A DNA stretch of 64,000 nucleotides from an uncultured Saprospiraceae bacterium (GCA_937926205.1 CALEYL010000054.1:123227-187226); one strand, 5' to 3'. Counted from the stretch's first letter, positions 17,833 to 29,214 are shown. A program made the numbers and translations. Notes: generated from the sequence alone by a model not told the origin.

Positions 17833-18395
17833 TGAACAGAAGAGACGCTTTATCCGCCACTGCCGTTTTATTGGGCGGTGTCATCATTGGCTCGCAGGCT
17901 TTTCTCAGTGCATGCGGACCAGACAAAAAAGAACAGGTACGCTTCGATGATGACGACCTGGCTTTTTTGGACGAAGTAGGGGAAACCATCCTGCCCGAAA
18001 CCCAAAAATCACCGGGCGCAAAGGCGGCAAAAATTGCGCTGTTTATGAAAAGTATCGTCAGCGATTGTTACGACGAAGCGGAACAGGCCATCTTCTTTGC
18101 CGGTATACAAAAGCTGAAAGCACAAAGTGAAAATCGTTACCAGCGCTCGTTTCTGCAATTGAATGCAGATGAAAAAACAGCATTGCTCAATGAATTGGAT
18201 CAGGAAGCTGCCGCTTATGGCAAAAACAGACAGGATGCCGACCCGGAACATTATTTCAACATGATGAAACAACTCACGATTTGGGGCTATTTCAGTTCTG
18301 AACCGGGAGCCACACAGGCATTGCGGTTTGTGCCGGTTCCTGGGCGCTTCGATGGGTGTATTGATTATCACAAAGGAGAAGGCGCCTGGGCATAA
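17832..18395 (+). CDS. Gluconate 2-dehydrogenase subunit 3-like Tat lipoprotein
   Basis: 187 residues. The N-terminus MNRRDALSATAVLL ... AFLSACG combines a twin-arginine signal with a lipobox (LSAC), so the mature protein should be a lipid-anchored periplasmic subunit starting at the Cys near residue 28. The rest, DDDDLAFLDEVGETILPETQ ... YFNMMKQLTIWGYFSSEPGA, matches the DUF1348/gluconate_2-dh3 family. It shares a TAATG junction with the GMC gene, consistent with fixed stoichiometry. Its likely jobs are Tat export and membrane docking of the FAD subunit. No cytochrome c subunit is next door, so the electron acceptor is unclear. Confidence 0.86.
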   Translation: MNRRDALSATAVLLGGVIIGSQAFLSACGPDKKEQVRFDDDDLAFLDEVGETILPETQKSPGAKAAKIALFMKSIVSDCYDEAEQAIFFAGIQKLKAQSENRYQRSFLQLNADEKTALLNELDQEAAAYGKNRQDADPEHYFNMMKQLTIWGYFSSEPGATQALRFVPVPGRFDGCIDYHKGEGAWA

Positions 18396-18427
18396 CTTCA
18401 GAAATTATTCATTCAAAATCAACAGTC

Positions 18428-19510
18428 GTGGAAAAAGTAAAAGTAGCCATACTCGGCGCCGGGTTCATCAGCGACATTCATTTGGAAAGTTATCACCGCT
18501 TCGTTCCAGAAGCAGAAGTGGTAGCCGTTTATACCCGGGATAAAGCAAAAGCGGAAAGTTTTGCCGGAAAATACCATATACCACAATGGTACGATGACCT
18601 CGATGCCATCATTCGGGAATCCGGTTGTGATGTTGTCGATATTTGTCTTCCCAATTTTTTACATGCTTCAGCGACCTTGAAAGCTGCGGCAGCCGGTAAG
18701 CACATCATCATTGAAAAGCCCCTCTCCGTTACCCTCGAAGAGGCAGATCAAATGATTGCTGCCTGCGAAAAAGCGGGCGTAAAACTCATGTATGCCGAAG
18801 AGCTTTGTTTTGCCCCAAAATACGAACGCGCCCGGCATCTGGTAAAAGAAGGTGCTGTTGGCGAGGTTTATATGCTCAAGCAATCTGAAAAACACTCGGG
18901 CCCCCACAGCGACTGGTTTTACGACATTAAGCAGTCGGGAGGTGGCGTATTGATGGACATGGGCTGCCATGGCATTGCCTGGTTCCGTTGGATGCTGGGC
19001 AATAATCCGGTAAAAAGCGTTTATGCCTCTATGGCTACTGTGCTGCATGGAAACCGGACCCGGGGTGAAGATAATTCCGTTGTTATACTCGAATTTGAAA
19101 ACGGCGTAACAGGAGTCGTTGAAAACAGTTGGGCCAAACACGGTGGCATGGACGACCGAAGTGAAATCCACGGTACAGGGGGTGTCATTTACGCCGACTT
19201 GTTCATGGGCAATGCCTCCCTGGCTTATAGTAAAAATGGCTATGGTTACGCGATGGAGAAAGCCGATACAACCAGTGGCTGGAGTTTTCCCGTATTCGAA
19301 GAAGCCTTTAACCAGGGGTATCCGCACGAATTGAAACACTTTATTGAGTGTGTGCAAAAAGATACAACGCCACTGGTGACTGGAAAAGACGGCAGAGCGG
19401 TTCTTGAAATTATTTACGCCGCTTATGCATCAGCCGGAAAGGGCGTCAAAGTTCATTTGCCTTTCCACCCCGAGGTTGAAAAGCCGGTAGATCTCTGGCT
19501 GAAAGCCTGA
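18428..19510 (+). CDS. Gfo/Idh/MocA-family NAD(P)-dependent oxidoreductase
   Basis: 360 residues beginning at a GTG. The N-terminal Rossmann fold has VKVAILGAGFISDIHLESY, followed by DVVDICLPNFLHA and the family's conserved EKP in HIIIEKPLSVTLEEAD. The C-terminal domain contains the catalytic-region motif DMGCHGIAWFRWMLG. Members oxidise or reduce sugars, inositols and sugar-phosphates. Placed 32 bases after the GMC dehydrogenase pair, it probably handles the product of the same sugar. Its stop codon lies within a palindrome shared with the convergent deaminase gene. Confidence 0.9.
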   Translation: MEKVKVAILGAGFISDIHLESYHRFVPEAEVVAVYTRDKAKAESFAGKYHIPQWYDDLDAIIRESGCDVVDICLPNFLHASATLKAAAAGKHIIIEKPLSVTLEEADQMIAACEKAGVKLMYAEELCFAPKYERARHLVKEGAVGEVYMLKQSEKHSGPHSDWFYDIKQSGGGVLMDMGCHGIAWFRWMLGNNPVKSVYASMATVLHGNRTRGEDNSVVILEFENGVTGVVENSWAKHGGMDDRSEIHGTGGVIYADLFMGNASLAYSKNGYGYAMEKADTTSGWSFPVFEEAFNQGYPHELKHFIECVQKDTTPLVTGKDGRAVLEIIYAAYASAGKGVKVHLPFHPEVEKPVDLWLKA

Positions 19511-19525
19511 TTCTGTTCAGGCTTT
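19502..19525. terminator. Bidirectional hairpin holding both convergent stop codons
   Basis: AAAGCCTGA (19502-19510) and TCAGGCTTT (19517-19525) form a perfect 9-bp stem with a 6-base loop. The TGA in each arm is the stop codon of the gene entering from that side, so both proteins end Lys-Ala-stop. It is well placed to end transcription from both directions, although U-tracts are short. Confidence 0.6.
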
Positions 19526-20257
19526 GGAGCCGCTGCCCAGTTTACTGGCAGCTCCTGCGTCGAGCAATATCAAGCTTTGAGGGTGTTGTTGCAGTATACT
19601 GGCTGGCACGGAAGCGGTTACAGGACCTTCGAGCGCAGCCTGAAGGATTTCCGCTTTTCGAATGCCATTGGCCATAAGTAAAACGTTGCGGGATTCCATG
19701 ATCTGCCTGATACCCAAAGTCATGCCCGCTTTCAGGAGTGTTTCGGTTTGAAAATATTTTTGTCCGGTCGTTTGGGTGATTTCATCCAAGGCTGCGACAT
19801 GTGCCTCCAGTTCAGGTGAAGTGCCGGGCTCGTTGAATCCAATGTGCCCGTTCATGCCAATCCCCAGCAACATCAGGTCAATGCCGCCCAATTTTTGAAC
19901 ATGCTCGTTCATGAGCATACAGGTTGTTTGTGTATCCTCCGCCATTCCGTCAAACAAATAGATTTGCTCGGGCTTAATCTGTAGCGGTTGAAACAAATGG
20001 CGGTGCAAAAAATAATGGCAGCTGCCCGGATTGGAGGGTGGAATTCCGACCCACTCATCCAATGAGACAAAGCGAATACCTGAAAAATTAATGCGCTGCA
20101 TTTTTGCCTGACGCACCAGCTCAGCATAGGCGCCAAGCGGGGTTTCGCCAGTAGCCAGGCAGAGCACAGCGTCTTGCTTTTCAAGCACGATCCGCAGGAT
20201 TTCACGAGCGGTATTGGTAGAAAGCCGGCGATAATCTTCGAAAGTCCTGATGTTCAT
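19517..20257 (-). CDS. Glucosamine/galactosamine-6-phosphate deaminase-isomerase family (NagB-like)
   Basis: 246 residues from the ATG at 20257, chosen because it overlaps the upstream kinase stop (ATGA) and gives the normal family N-terminus (MNIRTFEDYRRLS). Family motifs are LATGETPLGAYAELV (phosphate loop), VSLDEWVGIPPSNPGS and LMLLGIGMNGHIGFNEPG. The enzyme converts an amino-sugar 6-phosphate to a ketose phosphate and ammonia. The coupled PfkB kinase upstream could make its substrate. Galactosamine-6-phosphate isomerase is equally possible. Confidence 0.85.
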   Translation of the reverse strand: MNIRTFEDYRRLSTNTAREILRIVLEKQDAVLCLATGETPLGAYAELVRQAKMQRINFSGIRFVSLDEWVGIPPSNPGSCHYFLHRHLFQPLQIKPEQIYLFDGMAEDTQTTCMLMNEHVQKLGGIDLMLLGIGMNGHIGFNEPGTSPELEAHVAALDEITQTTGQKYFQTETLLKAGMTLGIRQIMESRNVLLMANGIRKAEILQAALEGPVTASVPASILQQHPQSLILLDAGAASKLGSGSKA

Positions 20258-21351
20258 AAATTGGTCTCCGTTAAGCTGTGCAACAAATCTTCCCACCCGG
20301 GGCTCGATCCCGAACTCAAATAGTAGCCGGAAACGGCATTCCCCAAAGCTAAGCAATCTATTGCTTTTAATTCCATCATCTTTCCAAATGCGTATCCGGC
20401 ATTAAAATGATCTCCGGCGCCCGTGCTGATTTTCGGTTGTTGAATATACCTCGTTTTCAGTACCTGAAAGTCTCCGTTTTCCCAGGCCGCCGACTGACGG
20501 GCATGGTGGATAACCAGCGTTTGCAGGGATAATTGTTCGAAAAGCACGGCGCCTAAATTTTCCATTTGGGGCGTTCCGGCAGGTGATATAACCTGAAAAA
20601 TACGCTCGGCTTCGTTCAAATTCAAACTCAGAACCAGATGGCGGGTTTTTGAAAATAATTTTAATAAGTCCAGTGCTTCCATAAGCTCGTCCTCGCTCCG
20701 GTTGGAGCAATCAGACAGATCCACAAAAACGATTTGTTTTTCCGGATTTGGGCAAAGTGGTAAAATTTCCCGGATCAGGCCTTTCCAAATCGAAGTGGAT
20801 TGGTCCAGTTCTCCCCAGTTTAACAAGGCCAGTAAATGGCAGTTTTGATAAAGCTCCGACAAAACGGGCAGCCCTATCCTCTCTCTGATCGCGGCCCATC
20901 CCAGGTCTTGAAGCGCCCCCATCTGGCCGAGTAAAATTTTACCATCGTCAAATTCCAGCGCTGTGCTTTTCCCCGGCTCTGCGTAGCTGTAAAGGGTGCA
21001 CAAATCTGCCATAGGGGCAAAAACCGGGTGCAGGGCCGGGTAGCCCAAAGCGCCTATACAGGACACTTTGCCGGCCAGTCGGGCAAGCGCATTGCTCATA
21101 ATGGGCATGTTTCCCCCTAATTTTGTTTGGCGTTCTTCCAGTTCTATGGAAAGGTTGCGCCCTTCTTTTTCAAGAATATAGTTGCCCAAATGGTGTGCTT
21201 TCTCAAAATAGAAGGCAGGTTTTCCTTTTGCTTTGTGCTTTACTACCCGGACGATGGTATCCACAAATCCATCGAATCCCAGCACCATATTTTTGCCGGC
21301 GATTCGCGCTTTTTCTGTTTTTAAAAAATCTGCCAGTGCCTTCCCGTCCAT
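20254..21351 (-). CDS. PfkB-family carbohydrate kinase
   Basis: 365 residues, at the long end for the family. The N-terminal GFDGFVDTIVRVV and TKLGGNMPIMSNALARL give the sugar-binding region; the C-terminal STGAGDHFNAGYAFGKMM contains the anion-hole GAGD with the catalytic Asp. It should phosphorylate a sugar in the cytoplasm. The stop overlaps the start of the deaminase by four bases, so the two are coupled: a kinase feeding a deaminase/isomerase is a common amino-sugar pathway order. The sugar is not identifiable. Confidence 0.86.
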   Translation of the reverse strand: MDGKALADFLKTEKARIAGKNMVLGFDGFVDTIVRVVKHKAKGKPAFYFEKAHHLGNYILEKEGRNLSIELEERQTKLGGNMPIMSNALARLAGKVSCIGALGYPALHPVFAPMADLCTLYSYAEPGKSTALEFDDGKILLGQMGALQDLGWAAIRERIGLPVLSELYQNCHLLALLNWGELDQSTSIWKGLIREILPLCPNPEKQIVFVDLSDCSNRSEDELMEALDLLKLFSKTRHLVLSLNLNEAERIFQVISPAGTPQMENLGAVLFEQLSLQTLVIHHARQSAAWENGDFQVLKTRYIQQPKISTGAGDHFNAGYAFGKMMELKAIDCLALGNAVSGYYLSSGSSPGWEDLLHSLTETNL

Positions 21352-21402
21352 CAGTAGGATAATTTTCTCCCAACATACGTCAAGCTTGGGAATTTTAGGA
21401 AT

Positions 21403-21410
21403 TATATTTG
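21403..21410 (+). promoter_or_regulatory. -7 promoter element for the reductase-gluconokinase pair
   Basis: TATATTTG is an exact TAnnTTTG match 35 bases before the start codon at 21445. No convincing -33. Confidence 0.5.
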
Positions 21411-21444
21411 CAGGTATCCATTTTTATCCAAACACCCGAAGCAC

Positions 21445-21960
21445 ATGCGTAAAGTCATATTAAACTTAGCCGTAAGCCTCGACGGTTACATCGAGGGCCC
21501 GAATGGAGAATACGATTGGTGTTTCACTGATCAGGACTATGGGATGTCGGACTTTTTTAAAAGGATTGACGCTGTTTTCATTGGAAGGAAATCTTACGAA
21601 ATGTCCCTGGGCATGGAAGGCGCCGACAATTCCTGGCTGCCTCCTGTGACAGCATACGTTTTTTCCAACACACTTCAGGAAGTGAAAGCCGGCTCGATTT
21701 TGGTTTCCGGCGACTTCAAAAGCACTGTTGAACGCATCAAAAGTGAACCGGGAAAAGACATCTGGCTTTTTGGCGGCGCTGAACTCACGGCAGCCTTATT
21801 GCAGGCGAAACTGGTGGATGAGTTTTCCCTATCCATTCATCCGATTTTATTGGGAGGCGGCAAACTGCTTTTCGGGAGCATGCCGGAGCGGGTGCATTTA
21901 AAACTAACGGATGCCAAAACGTATGATACGGGCCTGGTGACGCTGACTTATGGATTATGA
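21445..21960 (+). CDS. Dihydrofolate-reductase-fold protein (RibD C-terminal family)
   Basis: 171 residues. It begins RKVILNLAVSLDGYIEGPNG and has KRIDAVFIGRKSYEM, DIWLFGGAELTAALLQAKLVDEF and HPILLGGGKLLF, the pattern of the RibD_C/DHFR-like reductases. These stand-alone proteins are NADPH-binding but their substrate is seldom known; they are not housekeeping DHFR. It shares an ATGA overlap with gluconokinase downstream, so the two are co-translated, though a metabolic link is not obvious. Confidence 0.88.
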   Translation: MRKVILNLAVSLDGYIEGPNGEYDWCFTDQDYGMSDFFKRIDAVFIGRKSYEMSLGMEGADNSWLPPVTAYVFSNTLQEVKAGSILVSGDFKSTVERIKSEPGKDIWLFGGAELTAALLQAKLVDEFSLSIHPILLGGGKLLFGSMPERVHLKLTDAKTYDTGLVTLTYGL

Positions 21961-22475
21961 CCAACATGATAACTAATCCTATTTCTAAGATCATCTTCAT
22001 CATGGGCGTATCCGGTTCCGGAAAAACAACCATTGGCCAATTGCTGAGCAAGCGCAGCGGCTTGCCCTTTTTTGACGGCGATGACTTTCACCCTGCTGAA
22101 AACATTGAAAAAATGAAGTCGGGTCAGCCGCTCAACGACGACGACCGTCAGGGTTGGCTGCATGCCATCAATCGCTCGGCCGTTGCTGCAGCGGGGAAAG
22201 GCGGCGCTATTTTTGCGTGTTCTGCCTTAAAAGCAAGTTACCGGAATTTGTTGTCTCAAGACATTGAAGGACAGATAATATGGGTATTTCTTGACGGCGA
22301 TTATGAGTTGATACGGAAGCGGCTGGAGCAAAGAACCGCTCATTTCATGCCACCCGGGCTTCTGAAATCGCAGTTTGAGGCGCTGGAACGCCCAGAGAAT
22401 GCCTTGATTGTTGACTTACAGTCTGGCCCCGAAGCCATTGTCGATAAGCTGATCCAGGAAATAAAAATGCCCTGA
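21957..22475 (+). CDS. gntK: Gluconokinase
   Basis: 172 residues. P-loop FIMGVSGSGKTTIGQLLSKR at residues ~12-31, followed by the diagnostic FFDGDDFHPAENIEKMKSG and LNDDDRQGWLHAIN, then ACSALKASYRNLL and RTAHFMPPGLLKSQFEALE. This is the GntK type that phosphorylates D-gluconate to 6-phosphogluconate for the pentose-phosphate or Entner-Doudoroff route. The GMC/subunit-3 dehydrogenase 4 kb upstream could supply gluconate-like acids, which makes the neighbourhood look like a sugar-acid module. The stop codon lies inside a terminator stem. Confidence 0.94.
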   Translation: MTNMITNPISKIIFIMGVSGSGKTTIGQLLSKRSGLPFFDGDDFHPAENIEKMKSGQPLNDDDRQGWLHAINRSAVAAAGKGGAIFACSALKASYRNLLSQDIEGQIIWVFLDGDYELIRKRLEQRTAHFMPPGLLKSQFEALERPENALIVDLQSGPEAIVDKLIQEIKMP

Positions 22476-22495
22476 ATTTCAACAATTCAGGGCAT
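22467..22495. terminator. Hairpin between gntK and the convergent unknown gene
   Basis: A perfect 12-bp stem, ATGCCCTGAATT (22467-22478) with AATTCAGGGCAT (22484-22495), loop of five. The gntK stop TGA (22473-22475) is part of the stem. No U-tract; it likely works for both strands. Confidence 0.65.
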
Positions 22496-22514
22496 CACAA
22501 AGAGAGACCGTTTA

Positions 22515-22994
22515 TCAGATCGCTTGTCTGATGATCTTCAACCATTTTTCAATCAATTGAAATTCTCCACTTAGCTGGTACTGTTTGCGGGCGTTATAAA
22601 ACTCCAGGGTTTCCGGTGTCTTTCCGCTTTTTTTGAACAAGAACTGCAGATCCAGTCGTTCAATGACTCGTTGGGTGCTGCCGCCTGACTTAACCTCTCT
22701 GGAGGAATTAACGATGTTGCATTGTGCAACCTCGTTCAGGTCGATCAACACCTCCTGGCGTCCGCCTTCTGTATCTTTGACATAAACCAATTGGTTTGAC
22801 GTTTCATCTATGCCGATCGCACAATCGTTCCATGCTTCTTTTTGTGTGAGATTTAGTCCCTTGCCAGAACAGAAAGCCAAAAACACGCGCATTTGTTGTT
22901 TTTGCTTCTGGTTGCCGGTTTTGCTCAACAGATAGATGGGTACAACGAACAGCGCAATACAAGCGAGTCCGATAATCGCAGATGATAATTCCAT
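22515..22994 (-). CDS. Unknown membrane-anchored protein, 159 aa
   Basis: One N-terminal transmembrane helix (SSAIIGLACIALFVVPIYLL, residues 4-23) is followed by a soluble cytoplasmic domain of about 130 residues. That domain starts with a basic KQKQQMRVFLAFCSGKGLNL and looks like an alpha/beta or pleckstrin-like fold (QLVYVKDTEGGRQEVLIDLN, CNIVNSSREVKSGG, LDLQFLFKKSGKTPETLEFY), but I do not recognise a family. AGGAGC about 7 bases before the start is one of the better Shine-Dalgarno sequences in this window. No operon partner. Confidence 0.65.
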   Translation of the reverse strand: MELSSAIIGLACIALFVVPIYLLSKTGNQKQKQQMRVFLAFCSGKGLNLTQKEAWNDCAIGIDETSNQLVYVKDTEGGRQEVLIDLNEVAQCNIVNSSREVKSGGSTQRVIERLDLQFLFKKSGKTPETLEFYNARKQYQLSGEFQLIEKWLKIIRQAI

Positions 22995-23098
22995 AATTTG
23001 CTCCTGATGATAAAGAGTAAGTTCAGGGCGTACGATAGCGCCTGAATTACCCGAGTTAGTAATACCTGTTTAAAAATCAATTCAATAGCAAAATGGAA

Positions 23099-23467
23099 TT
23101 ACCAGAAACTGTGGAAAGGAAAGATGATGTCAGGTGGTTCCAGCCTGGCAATGGTGGTTCTGAAATTCAAGAAATAACAGCAGGCGGAGGAATCGCCGTT
23201 CCGATATCGGATGGGGTTGCCACACCAGGGATTAAGCCTGGTCTTAAAAGCAGGTTTGGCGGGCGTTTTCAGGGGAACAAAGCCTTCTTTCTGTTCACCC
23301 GCTGCTATAAAATCCAGAAAATCATTGGATGAAAAATAGGCGCCGTGTGGCGAAGCGCCTGCATGAGCAGCTACCGACGGCGCAGCATGCCCCGGCCGCA
23401 TGCTGATCGACAACATCGACAACAAGGACAACAGCAATCCGGCCTGTATTTTTCTGCGTAAAATCAC
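23099..23467 (-). CDS. Small secreted protein of unknown function
   Basis: 122 residues starting at a GTG. The N-terminus RRKIQAGLLLSLLSMLSISM ... GHAAPS is a clear signal peptide; the mature part of ~90 residues has a few Cys (WCGNP, SSACCYF) that could form disulfides. No family recognised. A TACTTTTG -7 element sits only five bases before the GTG, so the transcript would be almost leaderless or the true start lies elsewhere. A plus-strand ORF over the same bases lacks a signal peptide and looks like a shadow. Confidence 0.5.
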   Translation of the reverse strand: MILRRKIQAGLLLSLLSMLSISMRPGHAAPSVAAHAGASPHGAYFSSNDFLDFIAAGEQKEGFVPLKTPAKPAFKTRLNPWCGNPIRYRNGDSSACCYFLNFRTTIARLEPPDIIFPFHSFW

Positions 23468-23471
23468 GACG

Positions 23472-23479
23472 CAAAAGTA
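23472..23479 (-). promoter_or_regulatory. -7 promoter element for the small secreted protein
   Basis: The minus strand reads TACTTTTG, exact TAnnTTTG, between the glpK stop and the small secreted-protein gene. It supports a separate transcript for that gene. Confidence 0.45.
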
Positions 23480-23486
23480 GTCAATT

Positions 23487-26401
<2,915 letters not shown>

Positions 26402-26410
26402 GTTGTCATT

Positions 26411-27265
26411 TTAGTTAGCAGACCTTAGCGCCTGCCACAAACGGATTGTTTCCAAAGCAGGTTTCACATCGTGGGCGCGAAGCACACTGGCGCCTTGCTG
26501 TAAGGCAACCATATGCAACGCTGTTGTACCATTCAGGGCTTCTTCGGGGGTGATCTTCAGCGTCTTCCAGATCATGGATTTTCGGGAAATACCGGCCAGC
26601 ACAGGGCAGCCTGTGAGCTGAAAGACATGCAGTTTGTTTAAAAGCTGGTAATTGTGTGCAGTTGTTTTACCAAAGCCAAAACCAGGATCCAGCAGAATGT
26701 CTTTGACCCCGAGAGATCGAAGATGCCCAATACGTTCAATAAAAAAATCCAGTACTTCCGTCACGACATCATCGTATACGGCCTGCCCCTGCATGTTTCC
26801 GGGAGTCCCTTTCATATGCATCAGCACATAAGGTACCCCGAGTGTTGCTACCGTTTGAAACATGTTGTCATCCATATTTCCGCCAGAAATGTCGTTAATC
26901 ATCGCCGCCCCGGCTTCCACACAGGCCCTTGCAGTTTGGGCATGAACCGTATCAATCGAGAGGACAGCGTCGGGAAAACGCTGCACAATTCCTTCTACTA
27001 CAGGCAAAACACGCCGGAGTTCTACTTCAGGGGAAATGATCTCTGCACCAGGCCTCGACGACATACCGCCGATGTCGATGATCGCTGCCCCGGCCTCCAT
27101 CATTTCCTCTGCCCGGGCCAAAGCGGCGCCCACACCGTTATAGCGCCCACCGTCGTAAAACGAGTCGGGGGTAATGTTGAGTATTCCCATCACTACAGGC
27201 TCCTGTAATGGCAATAATTTTCCCCGGCAATTCAGCGTCGTATGTGTCATTTCTATGTTGTACAT
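26411..27265 (-). CDS. folP: Dihydropteroate synthase
   Basis: 284 residues (279 if the ATG at 27250 is used). DHPS signatures GILNITPDSFYDGGRYN and IIDIGGMSSRPGAE are intact, as are the pterin-binding region INDISGG and LLDPGFGFGKT, and the C-terminal RAHDV. The enzyme condenses the hydroxymethyl-dihydropterin diphosphate with p-aminobenzoate in folate synthesis and is the sulfonamide target. It heads a minus-strand run with the unknown membrane protein and possibly glpK, and is divergent from the DUF4230 gene. Confidence 0.96.
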   Translation of the reverse strand: MYNIEMTHTTLNCRGKLLPLQEPVVMGILNITPDSFYDGGRYNGVGAALARAEEMMEAGAAIIDIGGMSSRPGAEIISPEVELRRVLPVVEGIVQRFPDAVLSIDTVHAQTARACVEAGAAMINDISGGNMDDNMFQTVATLGVPYVLMHMKGTPGNMQGQAVYDDVVTEVLDFFIERIGHLRSLGVKDILLDPGFGFGKTTAHNYQLLNKLHVFQLTGCPVLAGISRKSMIWKTLKITPEEALNGTTALHMVALQQGASVLRAHDVKPALETIRLWQALRSAN

Positions 27266-27298
27266 GGAATTGCGGCTTTCATCCAGAGGTAAATTTAT

Positions 27299-27306
27299 TA
27301 CTTTTG
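27299..27306 (+). promoter_or_regulatory. -7 promoter element for the DUF4230 gene
   Basis: TACTTTTG matches TAnnTTTG, 29 bases before the ATG at 27336. A near-match -33 (CTTTC around 27276-27280) lies at about 20 bases. This supports the start at 27336 rather than longer readings that cross the promoter. Confidence 0.55.
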
Positions 27307-27335
27307 CTATACTTTTTCCAAAAGCAACTTCAACG

Positions 27336-28568
27336 ATGGCAAAGAACTATACACCCCCGCCGCAAAAATCGCAGAATGCAGGCAGGATGATTGTCCTGCT
27401 TCTCCTGCTCATTCTCGCAGGCATACTCGTCTACCGAAAATACTGGGGCGATTCGGGTACCTATACCAATATCCCGAAAGAATTTCAACTCACATATAAA
27501 CCTGCCGATTTTGAAGTTTCGGTTGACCCCGAAGATGCCCTGGCCATCATGAACAACCCCCAGCGCTACCGGCGCGAGTTCGATGAGTTGGTGTACAGCA
27601 TCAACATGTCCATTCTTAAGCATGTCGCCGATCGGATGGGATTGGATGACAGTGTAAAAGCACAACTCAAAGGGGAATACGAAAAGCACCATCCTTATCT
27701 TAAAAACCTGTATTACAACGACTTCATTGCCCTTCAGGACAGTACTTCCGCTATATATCAGGCCTGGTATGACAATCAGTCGGCCAATTCGGTAGAGGTT
27801 TTGAATCAGGTTGCGGCCAAATACACTTGCTTTTTGGTCACCCATGTCATTACGAGTCTGGTGAAAACCGATGCAGCGGGAAGCATTTATGCCAAAGGGC
27901 AAAACGTCGATACGCCTTGCGGCATTGCCGTCACAGAGGCACTACAGCCCATGCTCAAGCGCATGGAAGACCGCGCTGCAATCGAAGATTTCAGCCGTTC
28001 CCGTGGTCTCTTACAGGAAAAGGTAGAGCGCGCAGTAGCGGAACTGGCGACGATGGAAGTGCGCGATAAAAAAGGCATTAACAAGCAGCTGCAAACAAAA
28101 ATCTGGGGCTTTTCAGTCTCTTCTTCCGACATTGAAATTACCGCCATCAGCATCCTGAAGGTCGGCTTTCGTCTGAACGACTATTTTGATGTCACGTTGA
28201 ATGCCAAATCAGGTACCGTGACCCTTACGCTACCTGAGCCGCAGATCCTTTCACATGAAGTTTACCCCAAAATTGACAAACTCGACATCGGCTGGCTGCG
28301 CGAAGTAAAAGGCGTGAACCTCAACCAAAGTTTTAATGTTTTGCGGGAAGAGTTTCGCCGCGAGGCCATCGAAAGCGATATCATGGAAAAATCTAAAACA
28401 CAGGCAGCCGAGTTGATGAAAACCATGTTCGGCCCCATGATTTCTTCGATGAACAAGCGGTATAAACTAAAGGTAAGATTCCGGGAAACAGCCCCGGTCG
28501 AGGAACCGGATGCTGAGGAAGAAGGTCTGGATGGAAAAAGAAACAGCAGGAAAGAAGATTTATCCTGA
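27336..28568 (+). CDS. DUF4230-family membrane-anchored protein
   Basis: 410 residues from the ATG at 27336. An N-terminal proline-rich segment and a single transmembrane helix (GRMIVLLLLLILAGILVYRK, about residues 16-35) anchor a long periplasmic domain. Residues ~240-380 (LATMEVRDKKGINKQLQTKI, SGTVTLTLPEPQILSHEVYP) match DUF4230, widespread in Bacteroidota and Firmicutes with no known activity. The middle region (DDSVKAQLKGEYEKHHPYLK) is helical. The C-terminus is highly charged. An envelope role is likely; nothing more specific can be said. Confidence 0.8.
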   Translation: MAKNYTPPPQKSQNAGRMIVLLLLLILAGILVYRKYWGDSGTYTNIPKEFQLTYKPADFEVSVDPEDALAIMNNPQRYRREFDELVYSINMSILKHVADRMGLDDSVKAQLKGEYEKHHPYLKNLYYNDFIALQDSTSAIYQAWYDNQSANSVEVLNQVAAKYTCFLVTHVITSLVKTDAAGSIYAKGQNVDTPCGIAVTEALQPMLKRMEDRAAIEDFSRSRGLLQEKVERAVAELATMEVRDKKGINKQLQTKIWGFSVSSSDIEITAISILKVGFRLNDYFDVTLNAKSGTVTLTLPEPQILSHEVYPKIDKLDIGWLREVKGVNLNQSFNVLREEFRREAIESDIMEKSKTQAAELMKTMFGPMISSMNKRYKLKVRFRETAPVEEPDAEEEGLDGKRNSRKEDLS

Positions 28569-28635
28569 CAGGGCAAGCGCTAAAAACCAGCATATAGCCC
28601 GATTATCAAGCAACTTAATATCCTAAGCAAAGACC

Positions 28636-29214
28636 ATGCTCGACGCCGCTTTTTGGGAAAATCGCTACCGGCAGGACAATACGCCCTGGGACATTGGCGC
28701 TGTGTCGCCTGCCTTGAAGGCCTATGCAGATCGCCTGGCAGATAAAGAGCTGCGCATACTTATTCCCGGAGCAGGCAATGCCTACGAAGCCATTTATCTG
28801 CACAGAGCCGGATTCTCCAATGTTTTTGTGTGCGACTGGGCGCCCTCCGCTTTTGAGTATCTGCGCCGGGAAGCGCCCGATTTTCCGGAATCACATCTGC
28901 TTGTGGCTGATTTTTTCAAGCTCGAAATGGAAGTAGATCTCATTCTGGAGCAGACTTTCTTCTGTGCCATCTCTCCTGAACTGCGTGGAGCTTATGCTGC
29001 CAAAAGCGCAGCGCTATTGAGCGAAGGCGGTAAATTGGCAGGTTTGTTGTTTGCCTGTTTTTTTGAAAAGGAAGGGCCGCCGTTTGGTGGTTCACAGGAA
29101 GAATACGAGCGGTTGTTTACACCCCGTTTCCACATCCTGCATTTAGCGATCAGCGAAGCGTCTATCAAACCGCGCGCTGGTCGGGAACTCTTTATCGAAT
29201 TACAAAAGCGATGA
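28636..29214 (+). CDS. TPMT-type SAM-dependent methyltransferase
   Basis: 192 residues. It starts FWENRYRQDNTPWDIGAVSP, the characteristic opening of the thiopurine-methyltransferase-like group, followed by the SAM motif ILIPGAGNAYEAIYL, DWAPSAFEYLRR, DLILEQTFFCAISPELR and a C-terminal GRELFIELQK. Bacterial relatives methylate thiols, selenium compounds or thiocyanate. It overlaps the prenyltransferase downstream by four bases (ATGA). A quinone-pathway role is conceivable from that neighbour but the sequence looks like TPMT rather than UbiE. Confidence 0.87.
   Translation: MLDAAFWENRYRQDNTPWDIGAVSPALKAYADRLADKELRILIPGAGNAYEAIYLHRAGFSNVFVCDWAPSAFEYLRREAPDFPESHLLVADFFKLEMEVDLILEQTFFCAISPELRGAYAAKSAALLSEGGKLAGLLFACFFEKEGPPFGGSQEEYERLFTPRFHILHLAISEASIKPRAGRELFIELQKR

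Noticed and set aside
23093..23332. 79-codon plus-strand ORF
   Set aside because: It overlaps a minus-strand gene that has a signal peptide and its own -7 promoter element; the plus-strand product has no recognisable feature.
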